NCBI GenBank assembly: GCA_039545315.1
Contig: BCIM01000015.1
Location: forward strand, 134,522 to 198,521
Length of the DNA: 64,000 nucleotides
From: Kondoa malvinella
Taxonomy: Eukaryota > Basidiomycota > Agaricostilbomycetes > Agaricostilbales > Kondoaceae
Reading direction: 5' to 3'
Shown here one piece after another: positions 10,877 to 21,402 of the stretch. A model generated the notes under the pieces. It worked only from the letters and a program-made list of their open reading frames with translations, was not told the DNA's origin and searched no databases. Position 1 is the stretch's first letter. The number at the start of each line of letters is the position of its first letter. The position numbers and the translations under genes were made by a program.

Positions 10877-12423
10877 TTACTGCACTACCGGACCTTCAGG
10901 CTCAACCGTACTGACCGAACCGACCGAGCCCTGACTCGATCTGCTCAACCTTCTTCGAATTGAATTACCAAAAAAGCGCGACATCTTCTTCGAATAACCC
11001 TCTCTATCTGATCCTTGACCTGTCCCAGAACTCGTAGTGCGCGTTCGAGGTGGCCGGTTGGTATCTACTGATCGACGACGAAGCTTTTTAGGCGGAGTAC
11101 GTGTTGGAGGCCGAGAAGGTGATTGAATTGAAGCTGTTGTGGTGGATGATCGTGTGCGAGGTGAAGCAGGCGGTCTTTGAGATAGCGGGAAAGGTATGAT
11201 GGGCTAGCCAAATGTTTCAGCGATTACCAGTGTATGAGATGAAGAGACCGACCACATTACGAACATAAGGATGATCTCTTCCTAGTTTACTCGGACTCTC
11301 TCCAAAAGTTGCAGCGCTGGTATTGATGTCGGAGAATTGACCGGGCGAGAAACTTTCGCTGCTGGTAATCGAATCTCGAGAAGCTTGTCTAGACAAATCT
11401 TCTCGGGCAGTGACAAAATCTGCTCCGTCCGAGACTGTGCGAAGGGATTGGGCGGAAATGGCTGGTGCTAGACCTGGTCGCGCACCAGCTGCTGTGGGAG
11501 ACAAATGTGAAATCGAGGTAAGGGCTGCGGTGGAAGAGAGTCTGGGCACCGGAACTCTTTGAATGCTTTGGTAGCTCGCTCGCTTCGATATAGGTGGAGC
11601 AGACGTTGCAGAAGATGAAGCAGGGGCAGCTTCTATTTGGGTTGCAGTGGACAGATCAATTTGCGATAAAGGGCGATCACGAAGAGGCGGAGTATCGGGC
11701 GTCTTTGGCAGCGGTGACTGAGGTGGTGATCGATCAACTGGGTCGACTTTGGCATTCTGGTAGAGGGGATCTGGACTGTTACAATGTAAAGCATCAGTAA
11801 AGCTTGGCGAGCAGAAAGCGGACTCACTTTGAATCTACCGAGCCACGTGGAGTAGACATTATACCGTTGCTAAACCCATTGAGGTTACGAATGGGTGAAT
11901 AGTCGATGTTGGTAGAGTGTCGCGGGCTTGCATATCGATCGTTGCTCATTCTATTGTTGGTCGGCGAAGATGGAGTGCTCGACTGTCTTTTCAACAATAC
12001 ATCCGTGCTAGGATGAGACTTGCGGATGATGAGCGCTTCCCATCTGAACATCGTTGAGTTGTGCAAACCGAAATTCGGAAACGAGCCTACCGCAGAGCTT
12101 CGAGGATAGCCTGGTCATATGTCTGGGCCTTGCTCAAGATCTTCATACAGACAGGAAATTCTCGAAAGCAGCTGATGAAGACTTGTCGTGCACTGAGCAA
12201 AGAATGAATGAGCGCCAAAGTACGTCCGCGCCAACAGATCATCACACTCTTCGTTGTCAATTACGCCAGCTCTGAGCAGCAAGACATCCAAATCTTCGAC
12301 TAAATCTATGACCATCTCACTGTACGCCGTCAGCCTTCGTGGGCAAGTTATGAAACGGATTGACGTGCCTTCGTTTTGGTTCGCCGCGAAAGACTCTCCC
12401 TTCAAGGCGATTCCGAGCAGCAT
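10877..12423 (-). CDS. uncharacterised protein with helical N-terminus and basic Ser/Pro tail
   Basis: Model complement(10877..11203, 11256..11775, 11828..12043, 12091..12192, 12248..12319, 12365..12423), 431 aa; all phases agree and introns are 45-55 nt. The N-terminal third looks helical (MVIDLVEDLDVLLLRAG, RQVFISCFREFPVC, YDQAILEALRWEALIIRK). The rest is disordered: Ser/Pro-rich with a basic end (PPKKLRRRS, SKKMSRFFGNSIRRRLSRSS). I do not recognise a family. The start at 12423 is the first usable ATG, but the gene could extend upstream through the Gag-like frame at 12402..12728; I found no junction that keeps frame. The basic C-terminus suggests membrane or nucleic-acid contact; this is inference. 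Confidence 0.55.
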
Positions 12424-12728
12424 GAATATTTACTGCTCGATGTAGTCAGATTTCTATAGCGTATGAAATCTAGAAGCGGACTTTGTTTTGCTGAAAATGA
12501 TCCGAACTTGGCTTTGAGAATCGCTATTGAACTGTCGAGGTTCCCGTTGAGCCGCGGGGCACTCCATAACGAAGCAAAAGAGTTTGGCGTCAAGCTGAGC
12601 AGCAGAAGATCTCGCTTGGAAGCTTCCGACGTGATATTCTGACTAGCAAAATAGGCATGCAAGCGGGAGAGAAACAGGTCGAAAGGCTCTTCGTCGCTTC
12701 TGCCAGAAAAGAAAGGGAGACAACTCAT
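12402..12728 (-). CDS. Gag-like open reading frame, possible retroelement relic or 5' exon
   Basis: A 108-codon frame whose first 90 residues read like a retrotransposon Gag N-terminal region: PFFSG, then EEPFDLFLSRLHAYFAS, a KRDLLLLSL helix, FASLWS, and ILKAKFG. That order (F-x-G, aromatic W/F-L-x-x-L-x-x-YF, K-x-x-LLL-x-L, W) is the usual Gag pattern. No zinc knuckle, protease or reverse transcriptase frame is nearby. It overlaps the start of the downstream gene and could be part of its 5' end, or of an exon of a different gene. Similarity is judged by eye only. Confidence 0.3.
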   Translation of the reverse strand: MSCLPFFSGRSDEEPFDLFLSRLHAYFASQNITSEASKRDLLLLSLTPNSFASLWSAPRLNGNLDSSIAILKAKFGSFSAKQSPLLDFIRYRNLTTSSSKYSCCSESP

Positions 12729-13042
12729 GGAGGCAGTGCATAGCGGAAGAGATGCACAGAGCTGATACAGTCAAAGCGAGAATTTCATAGAAGGTACTAG
12801 CTTCGAGCAGCCTGAGGTCTTTTCTATCTTGAATAAAGACCACCATTTCGGGCGCTCGATATCAGGAGATTCCAAGCGCAAAGACTATGAACAATGCGCC
12901 TCGGTGGAAGACGTGCTGGCCGCTCGGAGCAAAGAAATGCCTGCAGAGAGAGATCCTTATACCTGTTGCTTTCAGCTGCCTGCGCGTCCTGGCACACGTG
13001 TCTCTGTATGCTGTTGCAAGCGTACAAAGGTCAAAATCCAAA

Positions 13043-15319
13043 TCAAGGAGAGATTTTGCCCGGTGACTTTGCTACCAACCTCACATCATACACAATCCAC
13101 CCGACAGACTGTAAACTCTTCACCTCGTTCACCCGCAGTCTCACATAGCTCCAGCCAATCCCGCTACCTCCTGGCAAGCTCGTTTGCAGTTCCAGCCCGC
13201 ATCTGCTTAGTCGCCGCCTTTTCATCCACCTCAGTGCGCTGCCCTGTTCTCGATTCAGTCTTCCGTATTCTTGTTGGTGTCGCTGAAGGGGAAAGATAGG
13301 CGAAGGAAGATTTGATGACTGTCTAATGGAAGCGCATGCGAAAGAGTTGCTTTGGGTCAACGCTGAGCGCCAGGAGACGCCATCGGTAGAGACTTCAAGG
13401 ACAAGCTTGGGTAGCAAGAGGTCGTGATGCTCGGTAACAAGTTCGAGGCGGACAGTGGGTCTAGACGATGGTTTGAAAGGCGAGAGGAGGGCTAGACCGA
13501 TATAGTCATTTTCCTGAATCGCTACAGCGGGCGTTAGATTGGTCACAGGCTCAAGGACGGACAACGCACGAAAAGGGCTCATCCAAGCTGTAGAAAGGTC
13601 TTCGTCGACTGCAAAGGAAGCTGGATGCGTTATTGTCCATTGCTGCAGAGCTACAGTATCTGTTGAAGCTGTCCAATTCCTCCCGCCGGACTGAAGAGTT
13701 CCCAAATAGCCCCTCCTCTCTTCCCACCGTCGCAAAGGTAAGAGAGGTCCATAATCCCCAACAGGATAGATATCAGAAGAAGGTAAGGTGCTCTGCGCAT
13801 TGCTAAAGAAGCGACATCGATCCGAGGCGCAAGCACTTTGATAGGTATAAGATGGAGCTTGAACTGCCACAGGCTTCTCTGACTGATTCTGCAGACGTTC
13901 GACCAACAAGGCTAGCCCTCGATCAATGTGCAACTTATTCCGCTCCAACCCACTTGCACCATCGGAAAAGCCGACCGGTCTATTGTCCATAGCTTGCAAT
14001 GCACTCTCCAATATTGTCACTGGCTTATTCATAAAAGTAGAAAAGTAGTTGTCCGCCAACTCAAGTTCATTTTTGCTCATAGCTGGAGAAGAAGACGTCA
14101 TGTTCAGGAAGCGCTGCGTGTATTCTTTCGAGACGAAGGAACCATAGCCTAGCCAGGCGAATTGCGCATCCAGACCGATCGAAGGATTTAGAAAACGCCA
14201 TTCGTATTGATAGAGCGTCGCGTATTCGCTATTGGCTGCTACCACTAATTGCGAAGGATCGGATTTGAAAGCGCTGTAAAGTGATCGAATGGACGAGAAA
14301 AAGTATTCGTCGTCCAGATGTAGGCAATACGGAGTTGATGCGGCTGCACAAGCTAGATGTCTGGCAAGAAAGAGTTGGTTGGTAGGTGAATTATGTATTC
14401 GCAGACGCAGTGGGTGACATTGCAACGCTGAGAAGTTGCTTGAAGTGAGCTTGATATCGGGATTATTGTTGTGGATGACAATGTGTTTGATGAAGGCGAA
14501 TTGACAAAGATGTTCGATTGAAATCTTGAGACTGGGTAACCGTTTCCAGTTGAGCAGGACGGCGGTGACATCCGCTGAGACTGGTTCGGCTGAAGCTGGT
14601 AGTATAGATCGTGAGGGGTCGAATAATACGTCCATTTGATCAGAGAAGGGCCGTGGAGCAGCAAAGAAGCTTGGTGTAGATCGGTAGGCGGAATAGATGG
14701 CTCGTGAAGCTTCCCATAGACCCAAAAGGAAAAGCAAGCAAAGAAGTAGAGCGGTAAGGCGATTCATGCCTAGAGAGCGACGCCTACGATCCAAAGACTC
14801 TAACAGAGACGCCTGCCCATTGTCCCTTTTATCAGAGTTGTTTGCAGGCTGTTCAGCTTCGAGATACTGATAACCGGACACAGACTGATTGCGCCGACTA
14901 GCTGCATTGGAAAGCGACCGCTCTGAGCCGCTGGAGAAGACTTCATATCGTTTATTCGAGTGTCCAGGATCGGTCATAGATCTGCGCATTCTTGTTTCAC
15001 CTCCGTCAACTACCCATAACCACTGCATACAATCCACTAGAACCAAGTAGAACAGCTCGAGCCAGCTTCGCGGACCACGCAAGGACTCTTCGGACCTGAG
15101 AAGCTTTGCTGTCTTTCGTAACGATGCCTTGTTCCAGGACTGCAGCCGGCTTTTGACAGATTGGGTGAGGGTATTTGGACCTTGCTCACGTTGATCTGAG
15201 TCCTTAGCAGTCTTATTCGCACGGAAGGACAATCCTCTAGAGCTAAATTGAGCGCGATAGTCAAACAGCTTCGACCTTGCCTCACCTAGACGCTGCATTC
15301 TGCCCGAGCAGGGAGACAT
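13043..15319 (-). CDS. type II membrane glycosyltransferase, GT64/exostosin-like
   Basis: Single uninterrupted frame of 758 aa; start chosen at ATG 15319. A basic, Ser-rich cytosolic part precedes one membrane helix (MNRLTALLLCLLFLLGLW, about residue 185), then a lumenal domain. VTAVLLNWKRLPSLKISIEHL and HIVIHNNNP match the first strand-helix-strand of GT64/EXTL-type transferases, and LHLDDEYFF supplies the metal/nucleotide-sugar acidic motif. A second lumenal part (after about residue 500) contains WTITHPASFAVDEDLSTAWMS, resembling a carbohydrate-binding beta sandwich, and ends in VRLVAKSPGKISP. N-glycosylation sites (NWT, NQS) are visible. The lack of introns is striking beside its neighbours. 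Sugar and acceptor cannot be read from sequence. Confidence 0.72.
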   Translation of the reverse strand: MSPCSGRMQRLGEARSKLFDYRAQFSSRGLSFRANKTAKDSDQREQGPNTLTQSVKSRLQSWNKASLRKTAKLLRSEESLRGPRSWLELFYLVLVDCMQWLWVVDGGETRMRRSMTDPGHSNKRYEVFSSGSERSLSNAASRRNQSVSGYQYLEAEQPANNSDKRDNGQASLLESLDRRRRSLGMNRLTALLLCLLFLLGLWEASRAIYSAYRSTPSFFAAPRPFSDQMDVLFDPSRSILPASAEPVSADVTAVLLNWKRLPSLKISIEHLCQFAFIKHIVIHNNNPDIKLTSSNFSALQCHPLRLRIHNSPTNQLFLARHLACAAASTPYCLHLDDEYFFSSIRSLYSAFKSDPSQLVVAANSEYATLYQYEWRFLNPSIGLDAQFAWLGYGSFVSKEYTQRFLNMTSSSPAMSKNELELADNYFSTFMNKPVTILESALQAMDNRPVGFSDGASGLERNKLHIDRGLALLVERLQNQSEKPVAVQAPSYTYQSACASDRCRFFSNAQSTLPSSDIYPVGDYGPLLPLRRWEERRGYLGTLQSGGRNWTASTDTVALQQWTITHPASFAVDEDLSTAWMSPFRALSVLEPVTNLTPAVAIQENDYIGLALLSPFKPSSRPTVRLELVTEHHDLLLPKLVLEVSTDGVSWRSALTQSNSFACASIRQSSNLPSPIFPLQRHQQEYGRLNREQGSALRWMKRRRLSRCGLELQTSLPGGSGIGWSYVRLRVNEVKSLQSVGWIVYDVRLVAKSPGKISP

Positions 15320-15571
15320 CTCTGACTCTTTTGGATCCACCAAACAAAGGAGCAGTCCTTGAAGGTGATGAAGACCCTTTTGAAGCTGTTGAATCCTTTT
15401 TGATGGAAATATGCACCGCGCTCTGATTTGACATGCTGGCCAGCAGGTCCTAGGGGTATATATTGAGCAGTCTTGAAGTGGTATCAGTGAGCTGTCTAGC
15501 TAGCTTTTGGTATCATTCAAAGAGTCCTGGTATATTTTCGCTGTCTGGCCGTTGCTTGCCTAGGAACTTCT

Positions 15572-17017
15572 ATGTCGAATTCCACATTTCAACAAGACTG
15601 GCACTCGCCCGCTGGGCATGACATCAAGCACTACATTGGCCGCTGGACTCCTGCTGGTCGAGATGTGAGCTGTTGAAAGCTTGAGAACCGAAAGCGTCAT
15701 TGACATGGTGCGACAGCCTACCGCCTATGTTGTCTTCTGCCAGTAGGTGACGTCTTTTTATCATCTATATATGCTGACTATGAACTTCGCAGCGGGTTCA
15801 GTAAGCATACAGAGCTATGTTGTTGTATCTTGAACGTGAATACCGCCTTGCAGTGGAACACATTCGCCGCTATGACACCTTCTTCTCTCGTTTTGCTGAA
15901 GCAGGCATCTCTATCTTTGCCTATGATCAGTAGGTCATCATCCTGCTGTCTCATTCTTCAGTCTTACACACGCGTTCAAGACGCGGGTTTGGTCGAACCG
16001 CAGAAGCAAGCGGGACGCAGGGCATCACAAGCACAAAGCAGCAGCTGGATGAGCTCGACTACTACATTCAGCGAGAAGCAGCTCAAATCCCGTCCGGAAA
16101 GCGTCTCTTTCTCTGGGGCCACAGCATGGTACATTTGGCTTGTATCTGTTTACGTCTCTTCTCATACATGCGTGTCAGGGCGGAGCAGCAGTCCTTTCTT
16201 ATTTGACTGCATCTTCTCGCTATCCGGGGCTCAAATCTCTTGCCGGCGCAATCGTATCTAGTCCCTTGATCGAACAAGCAGACAACGCGAAAGCCAATGC
16301 TCTACTGATTCGAGCTGGCAGTTGGATCGGAGCTGTTTTGCCTAGTCTGCAACTTGCTGTTGGCGTAGCTTCTGAAGTGCGTGATTTCGCGAGTTCGATT
16401 GTTGCGGCTAAGGGGTATTACAGGACATCTCGCGTGATCCAGAAGTAAGGAAAGCCTATGCTGAAGACCCGTTATGTCCGCCTGTTGGCTCGGTGTGTCA
16501 GTCGCTGGTTGCCTGAACTTGTGCTAAAGCTTTGGACAGTACAAGGGAGTCGGCGACATGCTTCTGGGAGTTAGTGTTCTTGTCATTGAGCTAATACAAG
16601 CATTGATGCGTACATCTTGACAGGGAAAGAAGCTCCTGACTGAGAAATGGCGCGACTATCCGAAAGAAGTTCCTATCTTGCTTTATCATGGCTCTGGGGA
16701 TCGCGTTACTGCCTTTGATGCCACCAAGTCGTTTGAGGAAAAGATTGTTGCGGACGACAAGAAGTTCATTGTGAGTTGGCTTGAATAGCTTGTGGAAGAA
16801 AGCTTATAACGCTCTCAGTGCTTCGACGGCTACTTTCACGAAGTGAGTGCCCACGCAAGACTGTTTGACTATGCTTATACATTTGATACAGCCGCACAAC
16901 GAGGTGAGCCAGCTCGAAACACTTTGATTGAGAGTGGATTGACTCCAGTATCAGCCGGGTGACGACAAGTGGAAGGTTATGCGAGAAGTCGAAAGCTGGA
17001 TCGCAGCTCACGTGTGA
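15572..17017 (+). CDS. monoglyceride-lipase-like serine hydrolase
   Basis: Model with twelve exons: join(15572..15664, 15717..15742, 15793..15800, 15854..15929, 15981..16128, 16179..16376, 16424..16492, 16540..16569, 16624..16770, 16819..16842, 16892..16903, 16949..17017), 299 aa. Alpha/beta-hydrolase order: HGF oxyanion region, YDQRGFG, nucleophile elbow WGHSMGG (Ser), acid GSGDRVT (Asp), and His in CFDGYFHEPHNE. The family hydrolyses monoacylglycerols in lipid droplets or membranes (yeast Yju3, animal MGL). The HGF motif is carried on an 8-nt exon and part of the His region on a 12-nt exon. Introns are 45-54 nt. The start follows directly after a short leader with no signal peptide. Confidence 0.9.
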
Positions 17018-17434
17018 ACGGACTCTCATCCTCAGTGCACTGCATGCGCACAATTTGTATAGTCTGGCGAGAAGTGAAAGTCGCCGACGCGTATGAACTT
17101 CGAGATTTCATTCCATTGTTGCTCTGTTGCGGCCATCTCACGTACAGAAACATTTCATTAAGCTTGATGCCTGCTGCTCTGGACATCCTTCGCAGCGCCT
17201 TGTCGACGCGTCCTTTTTTGTTCGACGCGTTCATCACAGCCGTTGCTCTCGAGCTGTTGAAAGTTGTTGGCAGCATGAAATCCTTTCGTCTCTCTTTCTG
17301 CTTCGTTCTGTCCTCTTTAGACTCTCTTTAAGCTATCGCTGCAGGCCAGCCTCGATTCACGCCCGTTCTTTACGACATTACGAAAACCCTTCAGTCCAAT
17401 ATATCTAGCCAGATAAAAGCCTCACTGCAACATT

Positions 17435-19485
17435 ATGCTTTCTCTACTTTCCGCCTTGATGGTCGCGCCTCTGTGTCTAGCACACATGCAAATGACAAAG
17501 CCCGTCAGTCTGTTCAAAACGCGAGACACGAACGAATCTGAACTCTGTCATGCAGTATCCGTTCCGATCTCCGTTCGACCCAGCCAATGACTACACCAAC
17601 ATTGACTACAGCATGAACGCGCCCTTAGAACAAGACGGTAGTAATTACCCTTGCAAAGGCTACAACTCGCTCTTTGACCAAACTCCGGCCAAGGACACTT
17701 TGACTGCTGGTCAGAAGTACAGCATCACCATTGGTGGTACAGCACCGCACAACGGAGGCAGCTGTCAAGTTTCCCTCAGTTACGACAATGGTCAAAATTT
17801 CGCCGTGATGTGAGTCTCGCTTGTTTTGGGGATATGATCTCAAGCTTAGGCTTCTACGCAAAGTCACTCCATCATGGGTGGTTGCCCTCTCACCGATGAA
17901 TACGAGTTCATGGTTCCAGAAGGGACCCCTTCAGCCGAGAAGGTCTTGCTGTCCTGGAGCTGGTGAGCCACCTGTCTTTATTCACAAGCGATCGAGCTCA
18001 TACTTTATATCAGGATCAACCACACCGGCAATCGCGAATTCGTAAGTTGTAGCGTTACTGCTGCCTCAAGACTCGACTAATCCGTTCGATAGTACCAAAA
18101 TTGCTCTCCAGTGTTAGTGCTACCAATGTCTTTGCCGATTTTGCTGATCCGCTTTTCGATGCAGTAAAGTCGTCAACTCGAATGCCAATGCTGAGCTACG
18201 AGCTCCCACCATGTTCCGCGCCAACTCTTTCCCGGACAATAGTTGCATTTCGCCTGAAGGTCTAGACGTAGTCTTCCCCAACTCTGGCGCATCCATTGTG
18301 TACGGCGGTGTAAGCATTTCAATTTCATCCAAAACCAAAGCTCACCTTTCTCCAGGCATACGCTGGTAACCCGCCTACCGAAGTTACGCAGCTGCCCAAC
18401 TGTAACTACAACCAGATCCAGACCGTAGTCATCAACAGCTCTGGTGCATCGTCTGTACAAGATGGGATGAGCGAGGGAGATATGCCAGACAACGTGCCTA
18501 CACCCACTTCTAGCCCAGAAGAGGAACCGCAAGTCACGTCCGCTACCATCAGCAACTCGATCACCGAAGAGGACTCTTTCACGACCATTGATGCAGAAGA
18601 GATTCTTTCAAACCCTGGCAAAGTCGTCCTCACTACCAGCGTTCATGAAAGCTCGACTGTCCAGCACTTTACGACCTCGAGACGTTCACGTACATCGGAC
18701 GAAGGCTCATATCAGACTCCAGTCCCTGAAGCACCTCAGCCAGAAGCACCTCAGCCAAACCCTGAAGCACCTCAGGACCAGCCAGAAGGTGGAGCATCTG
18801 AAGAGGGTCAGCCGCAAGAGACTCAGTACACAGAAGACTGGACTGCTCCTTCCCCAACTGAGAACGTCGGCGAAGCACCTCAAGCACCTCAGGAAACTGA
18901 AGCCATCCCGACCACTGCGCCAGTTTACGACGGTCCTCCTGCACCTCAGTCCACCTCGCCTGAACAGCCTGGTGGATGCACGAACAATGCATTAAAGTGC
19001 ACTGGTGCCGGGTACACTTTCGAGTCGTGCTGGGACAACCGATGGATCGCGATGGGTAGGTTGTTGTAGGTTGCGATCGAACACCTCTGACTTGTGCCGT
19101 ACTAGGTCCTGTCGCTGCTGGTACAATCTGCCGGAACGGGGAAATTGCAATGGACTTCCCAGAGGAGAATTGCACTGATTCAGCAATGTATGTCTTTCCT
19201 ACCTACTCCGACACAACCTCTTACCTTTCGTGGATGCTATAGCAAATGCACTTCAACAACTACCTGGTCGCTATGCAGCAACAACAGCTACATCCCAATG
19301 GGCAATGTCTCATTCGGCGTGAGTGTCTTCCGTCCCAACTTTCGGTGTTTCTTCAAACTGACAACATAGAGCAGACCCAATGCCTCGATGGCAAAATCGT
19401 TGCTGCCCCAGCAGCAGGCGATCACTTCCGCAAGCGAAGATTAGGTCGCATCATCCGCAACTCACACGGCAGGTCCCGTTCATAG
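17435..19485 (+). CDS. AA11 lytic polysaccharide monooxygenase with two C-terminal Cys modules
   Basis: Model with ten exons: join(17435..17503, 17556..17809, 17864..17962, 18014..18041, 18093..18112, 18165..18309, 18356..19055, 19106..19187, 19243..19318, 19372..19485), 528 aa. The signal peptide ends in CLA, so the mature chain starts HMQMTKPYPF, giving the N-terminal His of the copper brace. The second His is in [32 protein letters not shown] and FRANSFPD complete the AA11 pattern; this family oxidatively cleaves chitin. A Ser/Thr then Glu-Ala-Pro-Gln-rich linker follows. The end carries two copies of a short Cys motif ([28 protein letters not shown] and [19 protein letters not shown] ... 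QCLDGKI), like the X278 module known from AA11 enzymes and proposed to bind chitin. Confidence 0.88.
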
Positions 19486-19696
19486 AAGGGAAACAACAGC
19501 AAGATCTGTATCATTCACCCCTTTTGTAACATCGATTCATCATTGTGTACCTGTGCGCCCCATGTAGTGTCGTCCAATGCAAATGAAATAGAATATAATA
19601 AAACACAGGCCACAGTGGAGGAGCAGGATCTACATCTGAAAGAATACATTGCAACGAAGCTGTCCATTATGCCATAATAATCCAAGACCCACATCA

Positions 19697-21284
19697 CTAG
19701 CGTGTTGCAGCCGCCTTGGGATCGTTCCACTGTGCAAAACATCAATCCTAGCTCTAAACCAAATGAAAGAAGACTCACGCTCAAATACTGAGTGTCACCG
19801 AGCTTTCTCGGCTTGATCAAGTGTCGAGCAGTCAACGCGACACCAATGAGCAAACACAAGCCAGACACAACGAGGTAGGCAATGCCAAGGAAAGGATTTC
19901 GACCTCCTATCCAAGAAACAGTGCTGAAGACTACTGATTTCGTGCCATCGTATTGCGCTACTGGGAAATCTGCAAGACATGGAACACTTCAGGACAAGCA
20001 TTAAAGCGCAATATGAAAGATGACGTACTGGTAAAGATGTCGAGCTGGTATGTTCCTGCTGCCATGGGTGTGTCTGGGGCTCTTTGCCAAAGTTTCCTGA
20101 ACACAAGCTATCAGACAGATATACAGAACGCAGTACAGGCTTCACTCACCTAAAGGTAGGTAAGCCGGCAGTGCGCATCCAAACTTGAAAGTGCTCATCC
20201 TCTTGCAGATTGGGCAGATTCTCCGCAGTATAGCCATCGGGGTATCGATCTTGCCAATAAGGAGGAGGTAAAACCTGGTCTGGCGTGTACTCTGTTGGTC
20301 CGTATTTGTCAAGCTCTGCTCCCCAGACGATGCCCTGTTCTGTCATTGCGTAGGTCTGTGGTGTGGTAATGCTTGCATCGGAGGACGCGATAAGTTGAGG
20401 ATCAGAGTAGGTGTCTATCCAGACATTTAGCTGTGAATAGAGAGATGAAGCGGAAGACTGACCATTAAAGACGGAATTGGCAATCAAACCACAAGGGTAG
20501 TAGATGGAATTGGCAGTAACATCCAGAGGTGCGCATTCTGATCCATCAATACTAGAGTAACTAGCCGCTCTACCCAACAATTGATCGGAATTGAAGCTTC
20601 TGACATATCTTCTATGGTTTTGATAAAAGTTGGTGAGCTTGTAGTACATGAAGACGGGCGATCCCATTTCATTAGGGACGTCGAAAGTGAGTCGACACAA
20701 GCTTTGAGAGCCGACGGCATTGTCTGGTTGTTGGATGAACTCCCATCGAGGCGTTGTAGGGTCCGAATCAAAGCCGCTGTAAGACCACATGCTGGAAGGT
20801 AATTCTGTTGCTTCCAAACCGATAGGCGCATTCGTATCGCAGTTTGTGTATTCAATCTCAAACTCTTTGACCTACAAATTCGAACTGAGCATTTCGGTCG
20901 AAAGACGCTGCTGACTATTTACCTGATTTGAGCCCCAGAGCAATCTGCGACAAGATCATGAGCACGAAGGGCGATATAGAGGGAATGTGGACACACAGTC
21001 CGCCTATAGGAGCAAAGAGAATGCCAATAACAAAGAAAGTAGGGAGGACAGTTTTAGGCGTCAAGATGGGTTGCCAGGCCTTTAATCTTTGCTGTTTGAA
21101 CGCCGTACTGTCGCAATAATGGTCAGTATGAGTTCTGCAAGACTCTCGCGACACGATTGCCAGCGAGATGCAATCGTCCAGCTTACTTGCCCGGCCGCCT
21201 CATCATTCGAGCACCAAAGCTTTCACCTTCAGGCGCATCTGGATCCACTTCTGCAGACTTCTTCTTTCTATTGAACAGTCCCAT
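19697..21284 (-). CDS. CDC50: Cdc50/Lem3 family beta-subunit of P4-ATPase lipid flippase
   Basis: Model complement(19697..19729, 19779..19969, 20029..20096, 20150..20871, 20923..20944, 20997..21107, 21187..21284), 414 aa. Topology is that of Cdc50: a cytosolic N-terminus ([22 protein letters not shown]), first helix [21 protein letters not shown], a large exoplasmic loop with conserved Cys ([28 protein letters not shown]), a second helix ([20 protein letters not shown]) and the terminal [11 protein letters not shown]. The subunit is needed for ER exit and activity of P4-ATPases that flip phospholipids. A 22-nt exon joins GGL to LLWGSNQ. The 79-nt first intron is the longest in this gene. Confidence 0.94.
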
Positions 21285-21402
21285 GGTTATCGCTCAGTCA
21301 CGGATGTTGGTTCAAGGTCAAGAGAAGGGCGGGCCCGTCAGGTCGGTGTTACAACGCGTTTCTACTGTTACAGCCCTAATATACATGACGTGGTACACTG
21401 AT

